A DNA stretch of 64,000 bases. Source: Streptomyces sp. CC0208. GTDB taxonomy: Bacteria; Actinomycetota; Actinomycetes; Streptomycetales; Streptomycetaceae. Every line of letters starts with the position of its first letter. The first letter of the stretch is position 1. Below the pieces are notes generated by a model. It had not been told where the DNA came from, searched no databases, and saw only the letters and a list, made by a program, of their open reading frames with translations. Shown here one piece after another: positions 1 to 8,156 of this stretch. A program made the position numbers and the translations under genes. The stretch spans positions 6,448,001-6,512,000 of the forward strand of contig NZ_CP031969.1 in assembly GCF_003443735.1 (NCBI RefSeq), read 5' to 3'.

Positions 1-1821
1 CGGGATCATCGCCTCGCCGTGCGTCGCGTACGACGTCGAAGCGGCGATGAAGTCGGCCATCGAACCGGCCTCGGTGATCCCCTCGTTGAGGATCTGGCCG
101 TTCTGGGCCTCCTTGTAGTACATCAGCTGGTCGCGGTCGACCGGCTCGTACGTCTGGCCCTTGGGCGAGTAGATGCCCAGGGACGGGAAGAGGCTCTCCA
201 TGCCGAAGGTTCGCGCCTCGTCGGGAACGATCGGCACCCAGCGCTTACCCGTCTCCTTGTCGCGGACCAAGTCCTTGATGAGCCGGACGAAGGCCATGGT
301 GGTGGCCACGTTCTGCGAGCCGGAGCCCTTGTCGAAGGAGGCGAAGGCCTTCTCCGCCGGGGCCGGCAGGGGGGCCACGGGGTGCACTCGGCGGGCCGGC
401 GCGGGACCACCGAGAGCGGCCCGGCGCTCCTGGAGGTAGCGCACCTCGGGGGAGTCGGCGCCCGGGTGGCCGTAGGGCACCACACCGTCGACGAAGTCGC
501 TGTCCTTGATGGGCAGTTCGAGCAGGTCGCGCATCGTCTTGAACTCGTCCACCGACAGCTTCTTCATCTGGTGGTTGGCGTTCTTCGACGCGAAGCCCTC
601 GCCGAGGGTGTGGCCCTTGACCGTCTGGGCCAGGATCACGGTCGGCGCGCCCTTGAACTCGACGGCGGCCTTGTAGGCGGCGTACACCTTGCGCGCCTCA
701 TGGCCACCGCGGGAGAGGTGGAAACACTCGAGGATCTTGTCGTCGGACAGCAGCTTGGCCATCTCGACGAGCGCCGGGTCCTTGCCGAAGAAGTCCTGGC
801 GGATGTAGGCCGCGTCGCGCGTCTGGTACGTCTGCACCTGCGCGTCCGGTACCTCGCGCAGCCGTCGTACGAGCGCGCCTGTGGTGTCGAGCTGGAAGAG
901 CTCGTCCCAGGCGTTGCCCCACAGCGACTTGACGACGTTCCAGCCGGCGCCGCGGAACTGGGCCTCCAGCTCCTGCACGATCTTGAAGTTCGCGCGGACC
1001 GGGCCGTCGAGGCGCTGGAGGTTGCAGTTGATGACGAAGGTGAGGTTGTCGAGGCCCTCGCGGCTCGCGAGCGCGAGTGCCGCCGTGGACTCGGGCTCGT
1101 CCATCTCGCCGTCGCCGAGGAAGGCCCAGACGTGGGACTGCGAGACGTCCTTGATGCCGCGGGCGGTCAGGTAGCGGTTGAAACGCGCCTGGTAGATCGC
1201 GGAGAGCGGGCCGAGGCCCATCGACACCGTCGGGAACTCCCACAGCCAGGGCAGGCGGCGCGGGTGCGGATACGACGGGAGGCCGTTGCCGCCCGACTCG
1301 CGGCGGAAGTTGTCGAGCTGGTGCTCGTCCAGCCGGCCGTCGAGGAAGGCGCGGGCGTAGATGCCGGGGGAGGCGTGGCCCTGGATGTAGAGCTGGTCGC
1401 CGGACCCGTCGGCCTCCTTGCCCTTGAAGAAGTGGTTGAAGCCGGTCTCGTAGAGCCAGGCCGCGGAGGCGAAGGTGGCGATGTGGCCGCCGACGCCGTA
1501 TTTGCTGCCCCGGGTCACCATCGCGGCCGCGTTCCAGCGGTTCCACGCGGTGATGCGGGCCTCCATCTCCGGGTCACCGGGCAGGCCCGGCTCGGCGGCG
1601 GTGGGGATGGTGTTGACGTAGTCGGTCTCGAGGAGCTTCGGCAGCGCGATGCCGTTGCCCTCCGCCCTCTCCAGCGTGCGGCGCATCAGGTACGCGGCAC
1701 GGTGCGGGCCGGCCGCCTTGGCGACCGCGTCCAGGGAGGCCTGCCATTCGGCGGTCTCCTCGGGGTCCCGGTCGGGGAGCTGGTCGAGCTCGCTGGCCTG
1801 GATGGCGTTGGGGTCGGTCAT
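1..1821 (-). CDS. aceE: Pyruvate dehydrogenase E1 component, homodimeric type (C-terminus cut by window edge)
   Basis: Thiamine-diphosphate-dependent E1 subunit that decarboxylates pyruvate and acetylates the lipoyl groups of E2. The visible 607 codons start MTDPNAIQASELDQLPDRDP and hold the transketolase-like ThDP motif GDGEMDEPE near residue 236, followed about 28 residues later by the NCN of the GDG-N motif. The family is about 900 residues, so roughly the last third lies outside the window. The start is an ATG preceded at good spacing by a GAGGAAGG ribosome site. It reads in the same direction as the upstream GntR regulator but is separated from it by about 1 kb of repeat DNA, so it probably has its own promoter. 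The E2 and E3 genes of the same complex lie a few kb away on the same strand. Identity is clear. Confidence 0.96.
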   Translation of the reverse strand, partial: MTDPNAIQASELDQLPDRDPEETAEWQASLDAVAKAAGPHRAAYLMRRTLERAEGNGIALPKLLETDYVNTIPTAAEPGLPGDPEMEARITAWNRWNAAAMVTRGSKYGVGGHIATFASAAWLYETGFNHFFKGKEADGSGDQLYIQGHASPGIYARAFLDGRLDEHQLDNFRRESGGNGLPSYPHPRRLPWLWEFPTVSMGLGPLSAIYQARFNRYLTARGIKDVSQSHVWAFLGDGEMDEPESTAALALASREGLDNLTFVINCNLQRLDGPVRANFKIVQELEAQFRGAGWNVVKSLWGNAWDELFQLDTTGALVRRLREVPDAQVQTYQTRDAAYIRQDFFGKDPALVEMAKLLSDDKILECFHLSRGGHEARKVYAAYKAAVEFKGAPTVILAQTVKGHTLGEGFASKNANHQMKKLSVDEFKTMRDLLELPIKDSDFVDGVVPYGHPGADSPEVRYLQERRAALGGPAPARRVHPVAPLPAPAEKAFASFDKGSGSQNVATTMAFVRLIKDLVRDKETGKRWVPIVPDEARTFGMESLFPSLGIYSPKGQTYEPVDRDQLMYYKEAQNGQILNEGITEAGSMADFIAASTSYATHGEAMIP

Positions 1822-1943
1822 GTCGCCGCCTTCCTCAGTCGAAGGGGGTTCCCTCAATCAGGCAGGGTTTCGGGGGTGCCCTTTGTCTTTGGCAGGACAG
1901 GGCGGAGGGCCCCGGTAAGGGCCCGTCGGCGACTCTAACTCGC

Positions 1944-1960
1944 TGATCGATGATCGATCA
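1944..1960. promoter_or_regulatory. Palindrome upstream of aceE, candidate operator
   Basis: TGATCGA-TGA-TCGATCA is a perfect 7-bp inverted repeat around a 3-bp centre, about 125 bp upstream of the aceE start codon and outside the minisatellite. The spacing fits a promoter or operator site. The neighbouring GntR/FCD protein is a plausible binder, but this sequence differs from the palindrome in front of the GntR gene itself, so the link is inference only. Confidence 0.4.
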
Positions 1961-2149
1961 AAGGGTTGAGGGGCAAAACTTCTCGATGACGACAAAGTAG
2001 GCACGGGGTGCCTCCGGCGGTGGCACCGGGTGACTGCGAAGGCGCGGGTTTTTGCAGGTCGGAGGGCGTTTGAGCGAAGGTGCGCTCGACTGCTCGGCAA
2101 CCTCTCGGGGACACGGGTGCCGCTCCTCGGCACGGAGGTGCTCGACAGC

Positions 2150-2830
2150 GGCGGTGGTCGGGCACGGTGGTGCTCGGGTCTTGTGGCGTTCGGTTGCGAC
2201 GGTGCACGGCCTGGCGGTGTTCGGCCATGGTGGCATTTGGCCGCGGCCGTGTTCGGGGTCGGTGGTGCTCGGCCCCGATGTGCTCGGCTTGATGGTGCTC
2301 GGGCCCGGTGGTGTGTTCGGCCGCGATGGTGCTTGGCCCGGCGGTGGTCGGCCATGGCGGGGCTCGGGTCTGGTGGTGCTCAGGCGCGATGGTGCTCTGT
2401 CGCGGCGGTGCTCGGCCTGATGGTGTTCGGGCTTGGTGGTGTTCGGCCACGATGTGCTCAGCTTGGTGGTGCTCGGGCCTGGTGGCGCTCGGTCGCGACG
2501 GTGTTCAGCCATGGTGGCATTTGGCCGCGGCCGTGCTCGGGGTCGGTGGCGCTCGGCCGCGATGGTGCTTGGCCCGGCGGTGTTCGGCCGCGGGGGCGCT
2601 CAGTGGCGGCGGCGCTCGCTCTGCCCGGCGGTGCTCAGCCGTGACGGTGCTCTGCCTGGCGGTGCTCAGCCGTGACGGTGCTCTGCCTGGCGGTGCTCAG
2701 CCGTGACGGTGCTCTGCCTGGCGTGCTCAGCCGTGATGCTGCTCTGCCCGGCGGTGTTCGGCCACGGTGGCATTTGGCCGTGCCCGTGCTCGGGGTCGGT
2801 GGCGCTCAGTCGCGACGGGGCGGTCACAGC
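2150..2830. repeat. Degenerate minisatellite between aceE and the GntR gene
   Basis: The 1.05-kb gap between aceE and the regulator is filled mainly by a GC-rich, G/T-skewed degenerate repeat built from units of about 15 bp of the type GGTGGTGCTCGGCCG. Inside it, a 31-bp unit is repeated almost exactly three times at 2630-2660, 2661-2691 and 2692-2721 (the last one base short). A longer block containing TGGCATTTGG recurs at 2231, 2515 and 2768. Because the unit is a multiple of three, several frames on both strands stay open and would give five-residue repetitive peptides. None has a convincing ribosome site or family resemblance, so I read this as non-coding repeat DNA. The first 300 bases next to aceE hold its leader and promoter region. 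Confidence 0.85.
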
Positions 2831-2871
2831 GGTGCTGTCCGGCGGTGTCGAACCGGCCGTGGTCCCGGCCC

Positions 2872-3495
2872 TCAGGCCCTCGGCGCGCACCCCAGCACGT
2901 GGGACTTCACGATGTCGGCGATCCGCGGGTCCCGCCTCCGGAACGCGGCCACCAGCTCCTCGTGCTCCTCCGCGTACGACTGCTGTACCGTCCCCAGCCA
3001 GCGGATCGACAGCGCCGTGAAGACCTCGATGCCCAGGCCCTCCCAGGTGTGCAGCAGCACCGAGTTGCCGGCCGCCCGCACCAACTCGCGGTGGAAACCC
3101 ACGGTGTGCCGCACCTGGCCGGTCCCGTCGGAGTCCCGGTCGGCCTCGTAGAGCGCGGCGACATGCGGTTCGAGCGCCGAGCAGTCCTGCGCCAGCCGCT
3201 CCGCCGCCAACTCCGCCGCGATGGCCTCCAGCCCGGCCCGGACCGGGTAGCTCTCCTCCAGGTCCGCCGCCGTCAGGTTCCGCACCCGTACGCCCTTGTT
3301 CGGCGCCGACTCGATCAGCCGCAGCGACTCCAGCTCGCGCAGCGCCTCCCGCACCGGCGTCTGGCTGACCTCCAGCTCGGTCGCGATGCGACGTTCCACG
3401 ATCCGCTCACCCGGCTGCCAGCGCCCGCTGACGATCCCCTCCACGATGTGCTCGCGGATCTGTTCGCGCAGCGAGTGGACGACGGGCGCGGTCAT
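2872..3495 (-). CDS. GntR-family transcriptional regulator, FCD (FadR) subfamily
   Basis: A 207-residue DNA-binding repressor or activator. Residues about 8-70 form the winged helix with the typical run GERIVERRIATELEVSQTPV and REALRELESLRL. Residues about 80-200 are the all-helical FCD ligand domain with conserved His residues that usually bind a metal and an organic acid. The ATG start follows a perfect AAGGAG site. It lies upstream of aceE in the same orientation. By analogy with E. coli PdhR (a GntR/FCD protein next to aceEF), control of pyruvate dehydrogenase is a reasonable inference, although the ligand cannot be read from sequence. A 15-bp imperfect palindrome sits 20 bp upstream of its start, which suggests autoregulation. 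Confidence 0.9.
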   Translation of the reverse strand: MTAPVVHSLREQIREHIVEGIVSGRWQPGERIVERRIATELEVSQTPVREALRELESLRLIESAPNKGVRVRNLTAADLEESYPVRAGLEAIAAELAAERLAQDCSALEPHVAALYEADRDSDGTGQVRHTVGFHRELVRAAGNSVLLHTWEGLGIEVFTALSIRWLGTVQQSYAEEHEELVAAFRRRDPRIADIVKSHVLGCAPRA

Positions 3496-3514
3496 GAGAG
3501 CTCCTTAAGGGCGT

Positions 3515-3529
3515 TTGACGTTTAGACAA
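3515..3529. promoter_or_regulatory. Imperfect palindrome ahead of the GntR gene, candidate operator
   Basis: TTGACGTTTAGACAA matches its reverse complement at five of seven positions per arm (TTGnC...GnCAA). It is 20-34 bp upstream of the regulator start, where a repressor would block the gene's own promoter. Assignment to the GntR protein is inference. Confidence 0.4.
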
Positions 3530-3709
3530 TAAGGCCGAGACCCCGTCCGGGAGGGGCGCGCGGGGGCGCTTTCATGCAGGTGAGACGAGGCTTACACGCT
3601 CCCAGTCCTACGACTTCTGTCAAGCCACGGAACCCCACGGCCCTGAGAAGTGTCGCGTCCGTCAAGGGGTTCCCGCACGGGGCGCCTCTTCGCACCGCAG
3701 GGGGACGGC

Positions 3710-4372
3710 ATGCACATCGGGGGACGACGGGGACTGGCGGTGGGGGCCGTGATCGGCGCGATCGTCGCCGTGGCGGGCTGCGGACAGGCGGCCGCACGGG
3801 CGACGGCGGAGACGGCACCGAGCGGCGCGGAAGCGATCACCGACATGGCGGGTGCGGCGCCGAGCAGGGGTGCCGCCTGTGTGTTCGTCAAGCCCGACGG
3901 GGCGCAGAAGTTCGGCCACGTCGGCTGGGGCTTCAAGGTCCCGGGCACCGGCCGCTGGGTCTACGGTGCCGTCGAGAACCCGAGCGAGAAGCTGTACACC
4001 CCGCCGGGCGGTGACATCGGGGCCTGGCACGCCGAGGGCTCGTACGACCGCATGCTCAGCGAGATGAGCACCGACGCCAACTACCCCGGCAGGTCGGAGC
4101 ACCCCTACAGCCGCTACCGCTGTACGAAGTCCTCGGCGCACGACGTGAACAGGGCCCGGGTCATGATCCGTACCGTCGAGGCCCGCGGGTTCCTCGTCGG
4201 GGTCGATCCGAGGACCGGGAAACTCACCTCGCGGGACTGCCTGGACGCCACCTACGACGTCCTGAAGGCGTACCGCACGCAGCACCTCACGCCCGCTCCG
4301 AAGCTGTCCGTCCCCAACGTGTGGGTGGAGGAGCTGTGGGGCTGGTCGGACCAGCAGCTGACACCCAGGTGA
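3710..4372 (+). CDS. Secreted lipoprotein of unknown function
   Basis: A 220-residue protein with a basic N-terminus, a hydrophobic stretch and a lipobox ending VAGC near residue 24, so it is probably lipid-anchored outside the membrane. The mature part has two stretches that look conserved: a Cys-Val-Phe-Val start with a His-Val-Gly-Trp-Gly-Phe run, and a Ser-Arg-Asp-Cys-Leu-Asp run that could pair its cysteines. This Gly/Trp/His pattern recalls NlpC- or LRAT-like folds but I cannot place it in a family. The internal ATG was chosen because an AGGGGGAC site precedes it and it puts the signal peptide at the N-terminus. It ends just before a strong hairpin and converges on the E2 gene. Function unknown. 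Confidence 0.8.
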   Translation: MHIGGRRGLAVGAVIGAIVAVAGCGQAAARATAETAPSGAEAITDMAGAAPSRGAACVFVKPDGAQKFGHVGWGFKVPGTGRWVYGAVENPSEKLYTPPGGDIGAWHAEGSYDRMLSEMSTDANYPGRSEHPYSRYRCTKSSAHDVNRARVMIRTVEARGFLVGVDPRTGKLTSRDCLDATYDVLKAYRTQHLTPAPKLSVPNVWVEELWGWSDQQLTPR

Positions 4373-4380
4373 GGAAACGC

Positions 4381-4416
4381 CGGTGCCCCCGCCCGGAGAG
4401 CCGGACGGGGGCACCG
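4381..4416. terminator. Bidirectional hairpin terminator
   Basis: CGGTGCCCCCG and CGGGGGCACCG form long GC-rich arms with further CCGG pairing inside. It sits between the convergent lipoprotein and E2 genes and can serve both. Confidence 0.8.
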
Positions 4417-4431
4417 TAGAAGCGAAGCCGC

Positions 4432-6231
4432 TTACAGGCCGAGCTCGACCTCGAACTCGCCCGCCTCCAGGATCGCCTTGACCGCGGTCAGGTAACGGGC
4501 CGCGTCGGCGCCGTCCACCAGACGGTGGTCGTAGGAGAGGGTCAGGTAGGTCATGTCGCGGACGCCGATGACCGTGCCCTCCTCGGTCTCGATGACCGCC
4601 GGGCGCTTGACCGTGGCACCGATGCCGAGGATCGCGACCTGGCCCGGCGGCACGATGATCGTGTCGAAGAGCGCACCGCGCGAACCGGTGTTGGAGATGG
4701 TGAAGGTCGCGCCGGACAGCTCGTCGGGCGTGATCTTGTTCGCGCGGACCTTGCCCGCGAGCTCCGCCGTGGCCTTGGCGATGCCGGCGATGTTGAGGTC
4801 GCCCGCGTGCTTGATGACCGGGGTCATCAGGCCCTTCTCGGAGTCCACCGCGATACCGATGTTCTCGGTGTCGAAGTAGGTGATCGTGCCTTCGCCCTCG
4901 TTGATCTTGGCGTTGATCGGCGCGTGCGCCTTCAGCGCCTGCGCCGCCGCCTTGACGAAGAACGGCATCGGGGAGAGCTTGACGCCCTCACGGGCCGCGA
5001 ACGCGTCCTTGGCACGGGCGCGCAGCTTCATCAGGCGGGTGACGTCGACCTCGACGACCGAGGACAGCTGCGCCTGCTCGTGCAGCGCCTTGACCATGTT
5101 GTCGCCGATGACCTTGCGGATGCGCGGCATCTTGACGGTCTGGCCACGGAGGGGAGAGGCCTCCAGGGACGGCGCCTTCTTGGCGGCGGCGGCCGGGGCG
5201 GCGGCAGCGGCCGGAGCCGGGGCAGCGGCGGCCTTCGCGGCCTCGGCGGCGGCGATGACGTCCTGCTTGCGGATACGGCCACCGACGCCGGTGCCCTTGA
5301 CGCCGGCCAGGTCGACGCCGTTCTCGGCGGCGAGCTTGCGCACCAGCGGGGTCACGTAGGCGCCGTCGTCACCGGAGGTCGCGGCCGGAGCCGGGGCCGG
5401 GGTGACCGGGGCGGGCGCCGGAGCCGGAGCGGCGGGCGCCGGGTCGGGAGCCGGAGCCGTCTGCTGCTGCGGGGCCGGAGCCGAGGGCGCCTGCGGGGCC
5501 GGAGCCGGAGCGGGCGCCGGAGCCGCGGGGGCGGGAGCCGGGGCCGGGGCCTCGGCAGCCGGGGCCGGAGCGGGAGCGGCGGGGGCCTGGGCGGCGGCCG
5601 GAGCCGCACCCGGGGCACCGATGACGGCGAGCTTGGCGCCGACCTCGGCCGTCTCGTCCTCACCGACCACGATCTCCAGCAGCACACCGGCGGCGGGCGA
5701 GGGGATCTCGGTGTCGACCTTGTCGGTGGAGACCTCGAGCAGGGGCTCGTCCTCCGCGACCTCCTCGCCGACCTCCTTCAGCCACCGGGTGACGGTGCCC
5801 TCGGTGACGGACTCGCCGAGCGCGGGCAGGACGACGTCCGTGCCCTCGGCGGAGCCGCCGCCGGAAGCGGCCTCGGCGGTGGGAGCGGGCGCCGGGGCGG
5901 CCTGCTCGGTGGACGGAGCGGCCGCGGCCGGCTCCGGGGCGGGCTCGGCGACCGGCTCGGCGGCCGGGGCCGGAGCGGCCGCCGGGGCGCCGGTGCCGTC
6001 GTCGATCACGGCCAGCTCGGCGCCGACCTCGACCGTCTCGTCCTCGGCGACCTTGATGGAGGCCAGGACACCGGCGGCGGGGGAGGGGATCTCGGTGTCG
6101 ACCTTGTCGGTCGACACCTCGAGCAGCGGCTCGTCGGCCTCTACGCGCTCACCCTCGGCCTTCAGCCAGCGGGTGACGGTGCCCTCGGTGACGCTCTCGC
6201 CGAGCGCCGGAAGGGTTACGGAAACCGCCAT
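4432..6231 (-). CDS. sucB: Dihydrolipoamide acyltransferase (E2), two lipoyl domains; SucB-type name, probably the PDH E2
   Basis: The 599-residue E2 core carries acyl groups between E1 and E3. Two nearly identical lipoyl domains (residues 2-76 and 131-205) have their lipoylated lysines at 43 and 171 in STDKVD. Long Ala/Pro linkers follow, then a peripheral-subunit-binding domain at about 292-330 and a catalytic domain from about 365 to the end with the DHRLVDG active site (His569). Automated tools usually call this actinobacterial family the 2-oxoglutarate dehydrogenase E2 (SucB). However, in mycobacteria the same family member (DlaT) is the E2 of pyruvate dehydrogenase, and here it neighbours aceE and lpd, so PDH is at least one of its jobs. 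The gene is 66 bp downstream of lpd and probably co-transcribed with it. The ATG follows a GGAGCAACC site. Confidence 0.95.
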   Translation of the reverse strand: MAVSVTLPALGESVTEGTVTRWLKAEGERVEADEPLLEVSTDKVDTEIPSPAAGVLASIKVAEDETVEVGAELAVIDDGTGAPAAAPAPAAEPVAEPAPEPAAAAPSTEQAAPAPAPTAEAASGGGSAEGTDVVLPALGESVTEGTVTRWLKEVGEEVAEDEPLLEVSTDKVDTEIPSPAAGVLLEIVVGEDETAEVGAKLAVIGAPGAAPAAAQAPAAPAPAPAAEAPAPAPAPAAPAPAPAPAPQAPSAPAPQQQTAPAPDPAPAAPAPAPAPVTPAPAPAATSGDDGAYVTPLVRKLAAENGVDLAGVKGTGVGGRIRKQDVIAAAEAAKAAAAPAPAAAAAPAAAAKKAPSLEASPLRGQTVKMPRIRKVIGDNMVKALHEQAQLSSVVEVDVTRLMKLRARAKDAFAAREGVKLSPMPFFVKAAAQALKAHAPINAKINEGEGTITYFDTENIGIAVDSEKGLMTPVIKHAGDLNIAGIAKATAELAGKVRANKITPDELSGATFTISNTGSRGALFDTIIVPPGQVAILGIGATVKRPAVIETEEGTVIGVRDMTYLTLSYDHRLVDGADAARYLTAVKAILEAGEFEVELGL

Positions 6232-6297
6232 GGTTTCGGTTGCTCCTTACGAATTGCGGAAGTCTGAGTCGTCGCTACGACGTGCAGTGACCGAGGG

Positions 6298-7686
6298 TCA
6301 GTCGTGCGAGTGCAGCGGCTTGCCCGCCAGGGCCAGGTGGGCCTCGCCGAGCGCCTCGCTCTGCGTCGGGTGGGCGTGGATGAGCTGGGCGACCTCGGCC
6401 GGCAGCGCTTCCCAGTTGTAGATCAGCTGGGCCTCGCCGACCTGCTCGCCCATGCGGTCGCCGACCATGTGGACGCCGACCACGGCACCGTCCTTCACCT
6501 GGACGAGCTTGATCTCGCCGGAGGTGTTCAGGATCTTGCTCTTGCCGTTGCCCGCCAGGTTGTACTTCAGAGCGACGACCTTGTCCGCGCCGTAGATCTC
6601 CTTGGCCTTGGCCTCGGTGATGCCCACGGAGGCGACCTCGGGGTGGCAGTACGTCACCCGCGGGACACCGTCGTAGTCGATCGGAACGGTCTTCAGACCG
6701 GCCAGACGCTCCGCCACCAGGATGCCCTCGGCGAAGCCGACGTGCGCGAGCTGGAGCGTGGGGACCAGGTCTCCGACGGCGGAGATGGTCGGGACGTTGG
6801 TGCGCATGTACTCGTCGACCAGGACGTAGCCGCGGTCCATCGCGACGCCCTGCTCCTCGTAGCCGAGACCGGCGGAGACGGGCCCGCGGCCGACGGCCAC
6901 CAGCAGCACCTCGGCCTCGAACTCCTTGCCGTCGGCGAGGGTGACCTTGACACCGTCCTGGGTGTACTCGGCCTTCGAGAAGAAGGTGCCCAGGTTGAAC
7001 TTGATGCCGCGCTTGCGGAACGCGCGCTCAAGAAGCTTGGAGGAGTTCTCGTCCTCGAGGGGGGCGAGGTGCTTGAGGCCCTCGATGATCGTGATGTCCG
7101 ACCCGAAGGACTTCCACGCGGAGGCGAACTCGACGCCGATGACACCGCCGCCCAGGATGATCGCGGACTTCGGAACGCGGTCCAGCACGAGGGCGTGGTC
7201 CGAGGAGATGATCCGGTTGCCGTCGATCTCCAGGCCCGGCAGCGACTTCGGCACGGAGCCGGTCGCGAGGAGCACGTGGCGCCCCTGGATCCGCTGGCCG
7301 TTGACATCGACGGAGGTCGGCGACGACAGCCGGCCCTCACCCTCGATGTAGTGCACCTTCCGGGAGGCGACGAGCCCCTGCAGGCCCTTGTACAGGCCGG
7401 CGATCACGCCGTCCTTGTACTTGTGCACCCCGGCGATGTCGATGCCCTCGAAGGTGGCCTTCACGCCGAACTGCTCGCTCTCGCGGGCCTGGTCGGCGAT
7501 CTCGCCCGCGTGCAGCAGGGCCTTGGTGGGGATGCATCCCCGGTGCAGGCAGGTACCGCCGACCTTGTCCTTCTCGATCAGGGCGACGTCAAGCCCCAGC
7601 TGCGCCCCGCGCAGGGCCGCGGCGTAACCGCCACTACCACCGCCGAGGATCACTAGGTCGAAAACGGTGCTGGCGTCGTTCGCCAC
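6298..7686 (-). CDS. lpd: Dihydrolipoamide dehydrogenase (E3)
   Basis: A 462-residue FAD/NAD flavoprotein that reoxidises the dihydrolipoyl group of E2. The FAD motif GGGSGGYAAAL lies at residues 15-25, the redox-active disulfide at Cys46 and Cys51 in GGTCLHRGCIP, an NAD-binding GGGVIGVEFA in the middle, and the C-terminal base pair His439/Glu444 in HAHPTQSE. The GTG start was chosen because GGAGG sits 8 bp upstream and the protein then begins just before the FAD fold. A longer in-frame extension would run into repeat DNA. It lies between pepA and the E2 gene, all on the same strand. The upstream gap holds a 91-bp tandem repeat, so the promoter is likely close to the start codon, between it and the repeat. 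Confidence 0.96.
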   Translation of the reverse strand: MANDASTVFDLVILGGGSGGYAAALRGAQLGLDVALIEKDKVGGTCLHRGCIPTKALLHAGEIADQARESEQFGVKATFEGIDIAGVHKYKDGVIAGLYKGLQGLVASRKVHYIEGEGRLSSPTSVDVNGQRIQGRHVLLATGSVPKSLPGLEIDGNRIISSDHALVLDRVPKSAIILGGGVIGVEFASAWKSFGSDITIIEGLKHLAPLEDENSSKLLERAFRKRGIKFNLGTFFSKAEYTQDGVKVTLADGKEFEAEVLLVAVGRGPVSAGLGYEEQGVAMDRGYVLVDEYMRTNVPTISAVGDLVPTLQLAHVGFAEGILVAERLAGLKTVPIDYDGVPRVTYCHPEVASVGITEAKAKEIYGADKVVALKYNLAGNGKSKILNTSGEIKLVQVKDGAVVGVHMVGDRMGEQVGEAQLIYNWEALPAEVAQLIHAHPTQSEALGEAHLALAGKPLHSHD

Positions 7687-7880
7687 GTCACGTCCTCCAT
7701 GCATGTGCGCCGTACGCCGGTCTGCAGTGACCGGGCGGCGGCTGGTGTCCGGCCGCTCTTTCTTCGGCCCTGTGGTGGGGGCCCTGTCCTGCCGAGCCCC
7801 ATCTTCGCACTTGTCGGCCCTGAACGAGACGCCGGGCCGGGGTGTGAGACACCACACGCTCACATGTGAAAGGGGGATGC

Positions 7881-8122
7881 GGTGAGACACCCAGGGGCGC
7901 GGGGCTGTATCGATCTGCGGCTCCGCCGCGCGGGCGCGACCAGCCGCCGCTCGCAGGCGGACGAGAGCCCAGGTGAGACGCCCAGGGGCGCGGGGCTGTA
8001 TCGATCTGCGGCTCCGCCGCGCGGGCGCGACCAGCCGCCGCTCGCAGGCGGACGAGAGCCCAGGTGAGACGCCCAGGGGCGCGGGGAACTGCGCGACAAG
8101 CCACAACGGGCCCGCAGCCGCC
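7881..8122. repeat. 91-bp tandem repeat plus a third hybrid unit of a dispersed intergenic repeat family
   Basis: Two units, 7881-7971 and 7972-8062, are almost identical. A third starts at 8063, keeps the first ~30 bases and then switches to a different tail ending in GCCCGCAGCCGCC. The core CGATCTGCGGCTCCGCCGC recurs, with variation, at 18136, 35038 and 39807, always between genes. The core is itself partly self-complementary (GCGGCTCCGCCGC). The remainder of this ~470-bp gap, 7687-7880, holds the leader region of lpd and no gene that I can support. Confidence 0.9.
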
Positions 8123-8156
8123 CACGCCCCTTGGGAGCCGAGCTCCTAGGCGAGCA

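Noticed and set aside
19..1938. Long forward frame antisense to aceE
   Set aside because: It mirrors the third-position bias of aceE on the opposite strand and has no homology-like features.
1935..2890. Overlapping reading frames on both strands that would encode Pro/His/Arg- or Gly/Val-rich repetitive peptides
   Set aside because: They follow from a repeat unit that is a multiple of three, lack ribosome sites, show no family resemblance and are open in several frames at once.
7881..8122. CRISPR-like reading of the tandem 91-bp units
   Set aside because: The units are fully repeated without distinct spacers and no cas gene is near.
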